A stretch of DNA of 64,000 nt from contig NZ_CP134398.1 of assembly GCF_002968335.2 (NCBI RefSeq), positions 3,782,001 through 3,846,000 on the forward strand. Direction: 5' to 3'. Below the pieces are notes generated by a model that saw only the letters and a program-made list of their open reading frames with translations, was not told the origin of the DNA and did no database searches. Source of the DNA: Mycobacterium sp. ITM-2016-00316. GTDB lineage: Bacteria; Actinomycetota; Actinomycetes; Mycobacteriales; Mycobacteriaceae. Position numbers and translations under genes: made by a program. Positions 36,156 to 44,708 of this stretch are shown one piece after another (the first letter of the stretch is position 1; every line of letters begins with the position of its first letter).

Positions 36156-39067
36156 TTCAGGCGCGCCTTCTTGTCGGGTTCTTCCAGGTGCTCAAGGACC
36201 TCGGCGACAGTGGCGCCGCCGAGAATGGTCGCCAGCGGGACATTGACCCCGGCCGCCTTCTTGAGCTTCTTGCGTAGGTCGAGCGCCAACAGCGAGTCGA
36301 CGCCCAGATCGAGCAGTGACGCGGACGGCTCCAGCGCGGTGCCCGCGGGCAGGTTGAGCACCGACCCGAGCGCGACCCGCAGCACGCCGGCCGCATCCAG
36401 TCCGTCCAACGACGGTTCCGGCTGCCCCGGTGCCGGTTCGGCCTGTGCTTCCCCCAGGAACACCCGCAGTCGCGTCGGGTCGGCGGAGAACACCAGCGGG
36501 TCGGCGGCGAAGTCCCGCAGGCAGGTCTCGACGGCCCGCTCCGGGGTCATGGCGTGCAGGCCCGACCGTTCGACGCGGGCGATCTCGTCGGCGTCGATGA
36601 TGCCGGCGCCCGGCCACAGCCCCCAGCGCACCGAGGTGCAGTGGCTGCCGACGGCCCGCAACCGGCCGGCCAGCACATCGAGCAGCCGGTTGGCCGCCGA
36701 GTAGGCGGTGTGCCCGCTGCCGCCCCACAGACCGGACACCGAGGAGCACGCCACGATGCGGGCATCCGCGCGCAGCGGCCAGCACGCGGTGAATGCGGCC
36801 AGCCCGCCGACCTTGGCCGACACGGCCTCGGCGAACACCGGGCCGGTGAGGTCGCGGTGGCCGACCATGGTGGCCGCACCCGCCGCGTGGATGACCAGCG
36901 ATGCGCCGCCGCCCCCGAATTCGGCCGCGGTGGCGGCCAGGGCTGCCGGGTCGGTGATATCGCAGGGCGGTGCCAGCACCTCGGCACCGGCCACCCGCCG
37001 CCGGTCCGCACCGCTGCGGCCGAGCAGCACGATGCGTCGCGCTCCGTGCGCGGCAAGGTAATGGACGAAGTGGGTGCCGACGGCGCCGGAGCCGCCGGTG
37101 ATCACCACCTCGTCGAGCACTCCGGGTGCACCCCAGCCCGGCTGCGGCAGCCGCTCCTCGACGGTGCCGCGCCCGAACAGTGCCGGACCGGAATCGCTAT
37201 GGCGCAGCGCCACTTCGGTGGCCGTACCGGCCAGCGCGACGGCCGCGAGGGTGGCCGCCGCATCATCGAGATCCCAGGCCGGCAGGTCAAGATGGCCGAA
37301 GGATTGATCGGGCAGCTCCAGCCCGATGCTGCGGTGCATGGCCGCCAGTGCGGCCTGGGCCGGCAGCGGGCCCGGTTCGCCGGTGCGCACCTGTTCACCG
37401 CCGACGGTGACGAGCCAGACGTCGCGGCAGCGCGGCCCGATGGCGTCGGTGTAGCCCAGCAGCCCGGCGTCGATGAGGGCGGCCAGGGCATGGCCGGCGG
37501 CCACCGCGTCCAGCTGTTCGAGTACCGGGGCCAGCACGATGAGCAGGTCGGCCTCGACCGGTTCGGTGATCTCGAGGTGCGATCCCAGGGTGGCGGCGAG
37601 CCTGCCGTCCGCGCCGAGGTCCACGATCGCGGCGCGGCGCGGTCCGGGCGCGGCGGGTGCGCGGCGTTCCCACCGTTCGGTCAGCACCGTGAGGCCGGGC
37701 ACCGGCGGCAGCGGTTCGGCTGCGGCCCAGTGATGCTGGGCGCGCATCGGCGCGAACGGGAAGTCGCGCAACAGCGGTGCGGACTGCCCGCCCCAGCCGA
37801 ATTCCGCGTCGGCCAGCGCCACCGCGGCCAGGTTGGCGGAAAGCCGCTCGACCAGGGGCTCGTCACGACGGCCTGACCCGACCATCAACGGCGGGTCGGG
37901 CACATCGTCGAGCACGTCGGCCATGGCGTACAGCAACGCCGGATGTGCCGAGAGTTCCACGAATGTCTGGGCACCTGCGCTGACGGCGGCCCGCACGGCC
38001 TCATCGAAACGCACCGTGCTGCGCAGGTTGGTGTACCAGTAGTCGGCGAAATCGGTGCCGGCCGGCACCACCTGCGCGGTCGCCGAACCGATGAACTGGA
38101 CCGGCGCCGCGACGAATTCGCCTGCGGGGAGCATGGATTCGAGCTCCGCGCGCTTGGTGTCCAGTTTCGTGGTGTGGGCGGGAAACCACATCTCGATCTC
38201 TTTGGCGAACCGGCCGCTCTCGCTGACCCGGCGCACCACCGCGGCGATGGCCGCGGTGTCACCGGAGACCGCCACCGACGATGTCGAGTTCACCACCGAC
38301 AGTTCCAGCCAGCCCGGCGTCTGTGCGATCGCGTCCCGCGCCTGCTGCGGGTCGATCCCGAGCACGGCGACCCGGTACGGGCCGGTGAGCGCGTCCAGCA
38401 CGGTGGCGCGCGCGGCGACCACACCGACGGCCTCGGACAGCGTCATGGCACCGGCGATATGGGCGGCACCGATCTCGCCGAGGCTGTGCCCGACGGTGAT
38501 GTCCGGGCTCACCCCGCAGGACTGCCACACCCGGGCCAGCGCGACGCCGTGCACGAATTGTGCACCCTGAATCTGCACCTGGGAGAAGTCGTTGGTCTGC
38601 GCGCCGGGATCGGCGAGCAGATAGGACAACGGTGAGGCGTGCCCGGCATCGGCGAATGCCGTTGCGCAGCGGTCGGCCTCGACGCGGTAGACGCTCAGCC
38701 GCTCGTAGGCCTCGGCCCCCATGGACGGCCACTGGCTGCCCTGCCCGGGGAAGACGAACGCGACGCGCGATTCCCCTGCCTGCCCGGACCGGGTGACAAG
38801 CGGATGGTCCGCACCGGCCTGCAGCGCACGCAGGGCGTCGGTGAGTTCGGCGATGTCGGCGGCCCGGATCAGCGCCCGGAACTTGCGCGCCCGCCGGGTC
38901 GTGGCCAGGGTCGCGGCCACCCGGGCCACGTCGGCAGCGGTGCGCAGTGCCGGTCTCCGGTGCAGGTGATCCAGGATGGCGCCGGCGTCTTGGCCGATCA
39001 GTTCTTCGGCGTGCGCGCTGAGCACGACCGGGATGCGCCCGTCGGGCAGCGTGGTGATGGTCATCAT
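36152..39067 (-). CDS. mbtD: mycobactin polyketide synthase MbtD (AT-KR-ACP)
   Basis: With MbtC (the KS) it forms a split PKS module that adds the beta-hydroxy acid unit between the two lysines. In 971 residues: acyltransferase (FVFPGQGSQWPS near 105; catalytic GHSLGEIGAAH near 193), ketoreductase (ITGGSGAVGTHFVHYLAAHG near 660) and acyl carrier domain (LDLGVDSLLALDLRKKL, Ser near 925). There is no KS, DH or ER. The ATG at 39067 overlaps the mbtC stop (ATGATGA); the ATG at 39064 is equally possible. The C-terminus overlaps the mbtE start by four bases. Confidence 0.95.
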   Translation of the reverse strand: MMTITTLPDGRIPVVLSAHAEELIGQDAGAILDHLHRRPALRTAADVARVAATLATTRRARKFRALIRAADIAELTDALRALQAGADHPLVTRSGQAGESRVAFVFPGQGSQWPSMGAEAYERLSVYRVEADRCATAFADAGHASPLSYLLADPGAQTNDFSQVQIQGAQFVHGVALARVWQSCGVSPDITVGHSLGEIGAAHIAGAMTLSEAVGVVAARATVLDALTGPYRVAVLGIDPQQARDAIAQTPGWLELSVVNSTSSVAVSGDTAAIAAVVRRVSESGRFAKEIEMWFPAHTTKLDTKRAELESMLPAGEFVAAPVQFIGSATAQVVPAGTDFADYWYTNLRSTVRFDEAVRAAVSAGAQTFVELSAHPALLYAMADVLDDVPDPPLMVGSGRRDEPLVERLSANLAAVALADAEFGWGGQSAPLLRDFPFAPMRAQHHWAAAEPLPPVPGLTVLTERWERRAPAAPGPRRAAIVDLGADGRLAATLGSHLEITEPVEADLLIVLAPVLEQLDAVAAGHALAALIDAGLLGYTDAIGPRCRDVWLVTVGGEQVRTGEPGPLPAQAALAAMHRSIGLELPDQSFGHLDLPAWDLDDAAATLAAVALAGTATEVALRHSDSGPALFGRGTVEERLPQPGWGAPGVLDEVVITGGSGAVGTHFVHYLAAHGARRIVLLGRSGADRRRVAGAEVLAPPCDITDPAALAATAAEFGGGGASLVIHAAGAATMVGHRDLTGPVFAEAVSAKVGGLAAFTACWPLRADARIVACSSVSGLWGGSGHTAYSAANRLLDVLAGRLRAVGSHCTSVRWGLWPGAGIIDADEIARVERSGLHAMTPERAVETCLRDFAADPLVFSADPTRLRVFLGEAQAEPAPGQPEPSLDGLDAAGVLRVALGSVLNLPAGTALEPSASLLDLGVDSLLALDLRKKLKKAAGVNVPLATILGGATVAEVLEHLEEPDKKARLK

Positions 39068-40392
39068 GCGGCCTGCCCAGCGGTGTCCGGGATCGCCACC
39101 ACGGCATGGGTGTTGGTGCCACTCATCCCGAACGCCGACACCGCGGCGATGCGCTCGCCATTGACCGCGGGCCATTCGGTGAGCTCGGTGGCCGGCCGCA
39201 GACCCTGTGCTTCCCAGTCGATTTCGCGGCTGGCGGTATCGATGTGCAGGCTGGCCGGCACCGCCCCGTGCTGGGCGGCCAGGATCACCTTGGCCAGCCC
39301 GAGCGCACCGGCGGCGGCCTGGGCATGTCCCACATTGGATTTGACCGAGCCGAGCAGCGCACCCGCGCCGGGTGCGGTGGCACCGTAGGTCTGGGCCAGC
39401 GCCCGCAATTCGGTGCGGTCACCGAGCCGGGTGGCGGTGCCGTGGCCCTCGATCATGCCGACGTCCTCGGGCCGAACCCCGGCGCGCTCGATGGCGCGGG
39501 TGAACAGCCGCTGCTGGGCCTCGCCGCTGGGTGCGGTCAGCCCGATGGTGCGGCCGTCGGAGTTGACACCGGTGGCGCGCACCTCGGCCAGTATCTGCCT
39601 GCCGTCACGGATAGCCGCCGAACGCCGCGCCAGCACGAACAGGCCGGCCCCTTCGGCCCACACGGTGCCGCTGGCGGCGGCGCTGTAGGGCCGGCAGTGA
39701 CCGTCATCGGAAAGGGCGTGTTGCTTGGAGAATTCGACGAAGTAGCCGGGAGTGCCCATCACGCACACCCCGCCGGTCAGCGCCATGTCGCAGTCCCCAG
39801 CCCGCACCGCGCTCGCCGCGGTGTGCAGCGCGGCCAGCGCCGAGGAACACGAGGTGTCCACGGTGAGCGCGGGTCCGGCCAGGTCCAGCGTGTAGGCGAT
39901 GCGACCGGAGATCACGCCCAGCGAGGTGCCGGTGATCAGATGGCCGCTGTGATTCGAGTACTCGGAGAGCCGCGGCCCGTACTCCAGCGCCGAAGCCCCG
40001 ATGTAGCACCCCACGTCGTGGCCGGCGACATCGTCGGGGTTGATTCCGCTGTTCTCCAGGGCGCGCCAGGCCAGGCGCAGCGCCACCCGCTGCTGCGGGT
40101 CCATCGCCACCGCCTCCCGCGGCGAGATACCGAAGAATGCCGGGTCGAAACTGGCTGCGTCGGAGAGGAATCCGCCCAGGTCGTGGATCCGCTTGAAGCC
40201 GTCGCGGCGCGACCCCTCCAGTAGCTCGGACACCGACCAGCCGCGGTCGGTCGGGAATGGGCCGAGGGCCTCCCGGCGCCCGGACAGCAGGTCCCAGAAG
40301 GAATCGGCGGAGTCGACACCACCGGGTGCCTCCACCGCCATGCCGATGATCACCACGGGATCGTGATCGTAGACGCGGCTTTCAGAGGACAT
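39064..40392 (-). CDS. mbtC: mycobactin ketosynthase MbtC
   Basis: A stand-alone beta-ketoacyl synthase working with MbtD. In 442 residues the catalytic triad is intact: Cys in VDTSCSSALAALH (near 178), His in EGHGTATRLGD (near 318) and His in SNVGHAQAAAG (near 354). The N-terminal signature PVVIIGMAVEAPGGVDSADS is typical of modular PKS KS domains. I take the ATG at 40392 (MSSESRVYDHDP), 11 bp inside the end of mbtT; the open frame to 40443 is not needed. It is downstream of mbtT and upstream of mbtD in the operon. Confidence 0.95.
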   Translation of the reverse strand: MSSESRVYDHDPVVIIGMAVEAPGGVDSADSFWDLLSGRREALGPFPTDRGWSVSELLEGSRRDGFKRIHDLGGFLSDAASFDPAFFGISPREAVAMDPQQRVALRLAWRALENSGINPDDVAGHDVGCYIGASALEYGPRLSEYSNHSGHLITGTSLGVISGRIAYTLDLAGPALTVDTSCSSALAALHTAASAVRAGDCDMALTGGVCVMGTPGYFVEFSKQHALSDDGHCRPYSAAASGTVWAEGAGLFVLARRSAAIRDGRQILAEVRATGVNSDGRTIGLTAPSGEAQQRLFTRAIERAGVRPEDVGMIEGHGTATRLGDRTELRALAQTYGATAPGAGALLGSVKSNVGHAQAAAGALGLAKVILAAQHGAVPASLHIDTASREIDWEAQGLRPATELTEWPAVNGERIAAVSAFGMSGTNTHAVVAIPDTAGQAA

Positions 40393-41143
40393 TGACCAGC
40401 TCCGCCACATCCGCGGTGTGGTCGTTGACGTAGAAGTGACCACCGTCGAACATCGAGACCGTGAACGCCCCGCCGGTGTGGGCTTCCCAGCGGCGCAACA
40501 TGTTCTCGCTCACCCGGTGATCGGTCCGGCCGCCCAGGGTGTGGATATCGGCCGCGATGCGGACATCGTCGTCGCAGGCGTATCGGTTGAAGGCGGCGTA
40601 GTCCGCGCGCACCGCCATCAGCAGCAGTTCCACGAAGTCGTCATCGGCCAGCAGCTGCGGGTCGGTGCCGCCCAGATCGACCATCTCGGCGATGATCTCG
40701 GCTTCGGCCATCGGCAGCGACGGCGCCGCGGCAACCGTCGACGGGGCCTCACTGGCCGACACCCACAGCGAGCTGATCTCGATGCCCTTGCTCTCGGCGA
40801 CGCGGGCGAACTCGAAGGCCACCACCGCGCCCATGCAGTGCCCGAACAGCCGCAGCGGCCCGAGCGCGGCCCAGTCACCGCCCTCGAACAGGTCCTCGGC
40901 CAGTTCGCCGACGGTATCCGGGGCGGGGTGGGTCAGCCGGTCCCCACGCTGCGGGTACTGCATGACGTAGGTGTCGGCGCCCGCCGCGGCCAGCGCGGTG
41001 CCCAGCGAGCGGTAGGCCAGCGCCGCGCCCCCGGCATGCGGAAATACAAGGGCCGAGACATTCCGCCGGTCGCTGCGCTCCTGCCCGCCGGACCCATTTC
41101 CGGATCCCGGGTACTGCTTGATCCACGGTTTGAACGAGTTCAC
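40382..41143 (-). CDS. mbtT: stand-alone thioesterase MbtT, with in-frame repeat insertion
   Basis: An alpha/beta hydrolase of the type II thioesterase family, editing or off-loading acyl groups from the NRPS carrier domains. Family landmarks: FPHAGGAALAYRSLG, YPQRGDRL, nucleophile elbow LFGHCMGAVVAFEF and C-terminal FDGGHFYVND with the catalytic His. The nucleophile position is Cys instead of the usual Ser. The start is a GTG at 41143 overlapping the mbtB stop (GTGA), beginning MNSFKPWIKQYPG. A 36-bp dispersed repeat encoding SGGQERSD lies in frame between that N-terminal tag and the conserved core, making 253 residues. In M. tuberculosis a TE domain is fused to MbtB. Confidence 0.92.
   Translation of the reverse strand: MNSFKPWIKQYPGSGNGSGGQERSDRRNVSALVFPHAGGAALAYRSLGTALAAAGADTYVMQYPQRGDRLTHPAPDTVGELAEDLFEGGDWAALGPLRLFGHCMGAVVAFEFARVAESKGIEISSLWVSASEAPSTVAAAPSLPMAEAEIIAEMVDLGGTDPQLLADDDFVELLLMAVRADYAAFNRYACDDDVRIAADIHTLGGRTDHRVSENMLRRWEAHTGGAFTVSMFDGGHFYVNDHTADVAELVNVL
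41057..41092. repeat. 36-bp dispersed repeat inside mbtT
   Basis: It shares GGTCGCTGCGCTCCTGCCCG and the GACATTCC start with the tandem repeats at 11710-11781, differing by one inserted base. On the minus strand it encodes SGGQERSDRR near the N-terminus of MbtT. Confidence 0.9.
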
Positions 41144-44100
41144 GATCGGCCCGCGGTATCCAGCTCGGCCACCACGTCGGCGTCGTCCATGGCGGCGACC
41201 TCCAGGTACAGCTCGGCCACCAGCTCGAGGCGCTGCGCGTCGGATTCCCGCTCGATCAGGCGCTGCGCCATCGCGGCCACCGTCCGGGTCGCGAAGACAT
41301 CGGGCACCATGATCGTCGGCGTGTCAAGCCAGTCGCGCACGTGCGCCACCACCTGGGTGGCCATCACCGAATCGCCGCCGAGCCCGAAGAAGTCGTCGTC
41401 GACGCCGATGGAGTCGCGGCCCAGCAGGTCGGACATGATCCGCGCGATGGCCGTTTCCAGGGCGGTGGACGGGGCGCGGTAGCCGCGCTCGGCGGGCAGT
41501 TCGGCCTCGGCCAGACGCAGCGCCACCGCCTTGCGGTCGATCTTGCCGCCGACGGTGAACGGAATCCGGTCCGTGGTCACGATGACCTGCGGAATCATAT
41601 GGGGCGGAACCAGGTCGGCCATCGCGTCCAGCACCGCGTCGGCGCCGACGTCGGCGGTATCGATGCGCACCAGCGCGCCGAGCACATCGCGGCCGCCCTC
41701 GACGGGGACCACGGCGGCGACCGCCGCGCCGACGCCGGGCACCCGGCCCAGCGCGGCTTCCACCTCGCCGAGTTCGATGCGGTACCCGCTGAGTTTGACG
41801 CGGTGATCGGTGCGGCCGATGAACTCCAGGGTGCCGTCGGGCCAGTAGCGGGCCAGGTCTCCGGTGCGGTACCAGATGCGCCCGTCGTGCTCGACGAACT
41901 TCTCCGCGGTCAGGTCCGGGCGACCACGGTAGCCGCGGGCGATACCGCGCCCGGTGAACCACAGTTCGCCGGGCACCCAGTCCGGGCAGTCCTCACCGCT
42001 GGGGCTGACCACCCGGCAGGCGTTGTTGGGAAACGGCACACCGTAGGGCACCGAGGGCTTCGCGGGAATCTGGTCGGCGGGCCCGATCTCGAAGATGGTG
42101 CCGTGGATGGCGGTCTCGGTGGCCCCGCCCAGCCCGGCGAACCGCATCCGCGGCGCCCGCGCGCGCAGCGCCCTGACCATGTCGGGTCGCACCCAGTCGC
42201 CGCCGGTGAGCACCACCCGCAGCGATTCCAGGGAGCCGGGCACCTCGGTGAGCATCTGCAACCATCCGGGCAGGAAGTTGACCACCGACACCTGGTGCGC
42301 CTCGATGAGCCGCGCCCAGGCGTCCGGATCGCGCCGCTGGTCCTCGTCGACCATGACGATGGCGCCGCCGGCACCCAGGATGCCGAACACATCGGGTACC
42401 GACATGTCCGATTCCAGATGCGACAGCGCCAGCTCGCGATCTTCGGGTCCGACCTCGAAGTGCCGGTAGAGGAATTCCAGGGTGTTCATCACCGCATCGT
42501 GGGTCAGCTCCACACCCTTGGGTTCACCGGTGGAACCGGAGGTGAACAGCACATAGGCCAGATCGCTCGGTGCGACGGTGACGGCATCGAACGTCGTTGC
42601 GTCCGTGTCGATATCGGCGATGCGCCGGGCGGGGACATCCGCGTCCGCGAGGACGTCGGGAATGTCGTCACCGCAGACGAGTGCGAATGCCACTCCCCCG
42701 GTGGCCAACATGCGCCGGGCGCGGTCGGCAGGCTGATCGACGCCGATCGGCAGGTAGGCGGCACCGGCGGTCAGGATGCCCAGCAGAGCGGGTACCTGTT
42801 GGGCGCCTTTGGGTCCCATGACGGCGACGATGTCGCCGGGGCCGATACCGGCGGCCTGCAGCGTGCCGGCGACGGCCAGCACCCGGTCGGCGAGTTCGCC
42901 GTAGCGCAGTGTCCCCGAACGCGCGATCAGCGCGGTGGCCTCCGGGGTGGCGGCGGCGTGCCGGAAGAAGCCGTCGACGAGAGTGTCGCCGGTCGGTGGT
43001 GCGGTGCTCGCATTGACCGCGTCCCGGACCGCGCGCGAGGCCTCGGCCAGCGCCGGCGGATCCGGTTCGTCCCAGGCCGCGCCATCGGCGGCCAGTCGGG
43101 CGAGTTCGGCGACCTCGTAGGCGAACATCGCCTCGGGCACGCCGGGCGGGAAGGCCTCCACCCGCACGTCCCAGTTGATCATCAGCCCGTTGGCCAACGG
43201 GGTGGCCTGGGCGTCGATGAGCACCTGTGGGCCCTGCGAGATGGTCCACACCGGTTCACCGAACTGATCGGTCACGTCACCGGCGAACAGATCGCCCAGG
43301 CCCAGCGCGCTGGTGTAGACGATGGTCGCCAGCGTCTGGGTGCCGCGGTGCCTGCTCATATCGCGCAGGACGCTCAGCCCGGACACCGACGAATGCCGGG
43401 CGGTGGCGTGCAGGGTCTCCTGCACCGCCCGCGCTCTCGCCGCGGCGGAGCCGGTCTCGGCCAGGTCGATGTCCAGCATCAGCGACGAGGTGAAACAGCC
43501 CACCAGCTTGTCGACGTCGGGGTGGTAGGGCTCGCGCCCGAACATGGGCAGGTTGAGCAGGAAACGTGAATCGGTCGACCAGCGGGCCAGCGCATGGGAG
43601 TAGGCGGCGGCGATGGCCATCGCCGGGGTCAGACCACGCCGGTGCGCCGCGGCGAACAGCGCATCGCGGGTCGGGACGTCGAAGATGTGCCACAACCTGA
43701 TGCTGCGCAACGGGTTACGCTGTTCATCGCGCGGAACCAGCGGCAGTGCAGGCGGTTCCGGTAGATCGGGGATCCGCTCGGCCCACCACTGCAGGTCTTC
43801 GGGCGAGGGCGGCGGCGTCGACGCGGTCAGCCGGGCCCGGTACTCGCGGTAGGTGTACCCGAGGTCGGGCAGTTCGGCGCCGCGGTAGAACGCGGCCAGG
43901 TCGGCCATGAAGTTGCGGTAGCTGACCGCGTCGGCGGCCTGCATGTCCATATCCACGTGCAGACGGGTCCGTCCATCCGCCAGCAGGGACAGCGAGATTT
44001 GCAGAACCTCGTTGTCCAGCAACTGATGTGACTTGTCGTCGCGGATCCTCGTCAGCTGTTCGTCGGCGTCCGGCGCGTCGCGCAGGTCGTAGACGGTGAC

Positions 44101-44607
44101 CGGCAGCCCCCTGTCGCTGATCCGCTGGGTGCCGTCGGGCAGGATCTCCTGGCGCAGCATCGGATGGCGCGCAACCAGTTTGGACGCCGCCTGCTGCAAC
44201 TGCCCGGGATCCACCCCGGCACCGTCGAATTCGACGTAGAGATGTGCGGCGACTCCGCCGAGCTCTTGCTCACCGTGTCGGCCCACCCACATCGCGTGCG
44301 CAATGGGGGCCAGCGAAAACGGCGCGTCGGCATCCCCGGCGGCGACCTCGGCGACGGGTACCGCACCGGCGGGGGCGTGTTCGGCGACCAGGTCCTGCCA
44401 GGCGGCAACGGTGGGGTTGGCCGCGAGCGCGGCGAATCCGACCTCGATGCCCTGCTTACGCCAGCGCCCGGACAGCGACATCATCCGGATGGAGTCGAGT
44501 CCGGAGGCGATGAGATCAGCATTCGGGTCCAGCGATTCCGGGGCGACCCCGAGAAGTTCTGCCACCTCGGACCGCACCGATTCTGATGTCGTCGCAACGA
44601 CGGACAC
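41140..44607 (-). CDS. mbtB: mycobactin NRPS MbtB (ArCP-Cy-A-PCP)
   Basis: Loads the aryl acid delivered by MbtA and forms the aryl-oxazoline from Ser or Thr. In 1155 residues: aryl carrier domain (LIASGLDSIRMM, Ser39), cyclisation domain (DXXXXD motif DMQAAD near 220, in place of HHXXXDG), adenylation domain (YVLFTSGSTGEPKG near 690; FTGRGIARGYRGR and WYRTGDLARYWPDG) and a carrier domain (FFGLGGDSVMA near 1076). It ends about 75 residues later; there is no C-terminal TE domain, which is supplied by mbtT. The start GTG at 44607 follows a strong GGAGGAAAA. The promoter lies under two IdeR-like boxes shared with mbtA. Confidence 0.97.
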   Translation of the reverse strand: MSVVATTSESVRSEVAELLGVAPESLDPNADLIASGLDSIRMMSLSGRWRKQGIEVGFAALAANPTVAAWQDLVAEHAPAGAVPVAEVAAGDADAPFSLAPIAHAMWVGRHGEQELGGVAAHLYVEFDGAGVDPGQLQQAASKLVARHPMLRQEILPDGTQRISDRGLPVTVYDLRDAPDADEQLTRIRDDKSHQLLDNEVLQISLSLLADGRTRLHVDMDMQAADAVSYRNFMADLAAFYRGAELPDLGYTYREYRARLTASTPPPSPEDLQWWAERIPDLPEPPALPLVPRDEQRNPLRSIRLWHIFDVPTRDALFAAAHRRGLTPAMAIAAAYSHALARWSTDSRFLLNLPMFGREPYHPDVDKLVGCFTSSLMLDIDLAETGSAAARARAVQETLHATARHSSVSGLSVLRDMSRHRGTQTLATIVYTSALGLGDLFAGDVTDQFGEPVWTISQGPQVLIDAQATPLANGLMINWDVRVEAFPPGVPEAMFAYEVAELARLAADGAAWDEPDPPALAEASRAVRDAVNASTAPPTGDTLVDGFFRHAAATPEATALIARSGTLRYGELADRVLAVAGTLQAAGIGPGDIVAVMGPKGAQQVPALLGILTAGAAYLPIGVDQPADRARRMLATGGVAFALVCGDDIPDVLADADVPARRIADIDTDATTFDAVTVAPSDLAYVLFTSGSTGEPKGVELTHDAVMNTLEFLYRHFEVGPEDRELALSHLESDMSVPDVFGILGAGGAIVMVDEDQRRDPDAWARLIEAHQVSVVNFLPGWLQMLTEVPGSLESLRVVLTGGDWVRPDMVRALRARAPRMRFAGLGGATETAIHGTIFEIGPADQIPAKPSVPYGVPFPNNACRVVSPSGEDCPDWVPGELWFTGRGIARGYRGRPDLTAEKFVEHDGRIWYRTGDLARYWPDGTLEFIGRTDHRVKLSGYRIELGEVEAALGRVPGVGAAVAAVVPVEGGRDVLGALVRIDTADVGADAVLDAMADLVPPHMIPQVIVTTDRIPFTVGGKIDRKAVALRLAEAELPAERGYRAPSTALETAIARIMSDLLGRDSIGVDDDFFGLGGDSVMATQVVAHVRDWLDTPTIMVPDVFATRTVAAMAQRLIERESDAQRLELVAELYLEVAAMDDADVVAELDTAGRS

Positions 44608-44624
44608 GCTTTTCCTCCGAAGAT

Positions 44625-44643
44625 TTAGTACAGGCTGCCCTAA
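44625..44643. promoter_or_regulatory. IdeR-like iron box 1 (mbtB side)
   Basis: TTAGTACAGGCTGCCCTAA matches 14 of 19 positions of the IdeR consensus TTAGGTTAGGCTAACCTAA, including both ends and the AGGCT core. It covers a possible -10 of mbtB (TACTAA on the minus strand, 44625-44630). Iron-loaded IdeR would repress here. Confidence 0.8.
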
Positions 44644-44644
44644 C

Positions 44645-44663
44645 TGCAGTGAGGCTACCCTAT
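44645..44663. promoter_or_regulatory. IdeR-like iron box 2 (mbtA side)
   Basis: TGCAGTGAGGCTACCCTAT matches 13 of 19 consensus positions, with the AGGCTA core kept. It is one base from box 1 and overlaps a good -10 for mbtA (TATATT, 44661-44666). Two IdeR sites between mbtA and mbtB are known in M. tuberculosis. Confidence 0.72.
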
Positions 44664-44708
44664 ATTCGTATCGGTAACGCACCTACCCAGAGGGACGGTT
44701 TTTCCAGC

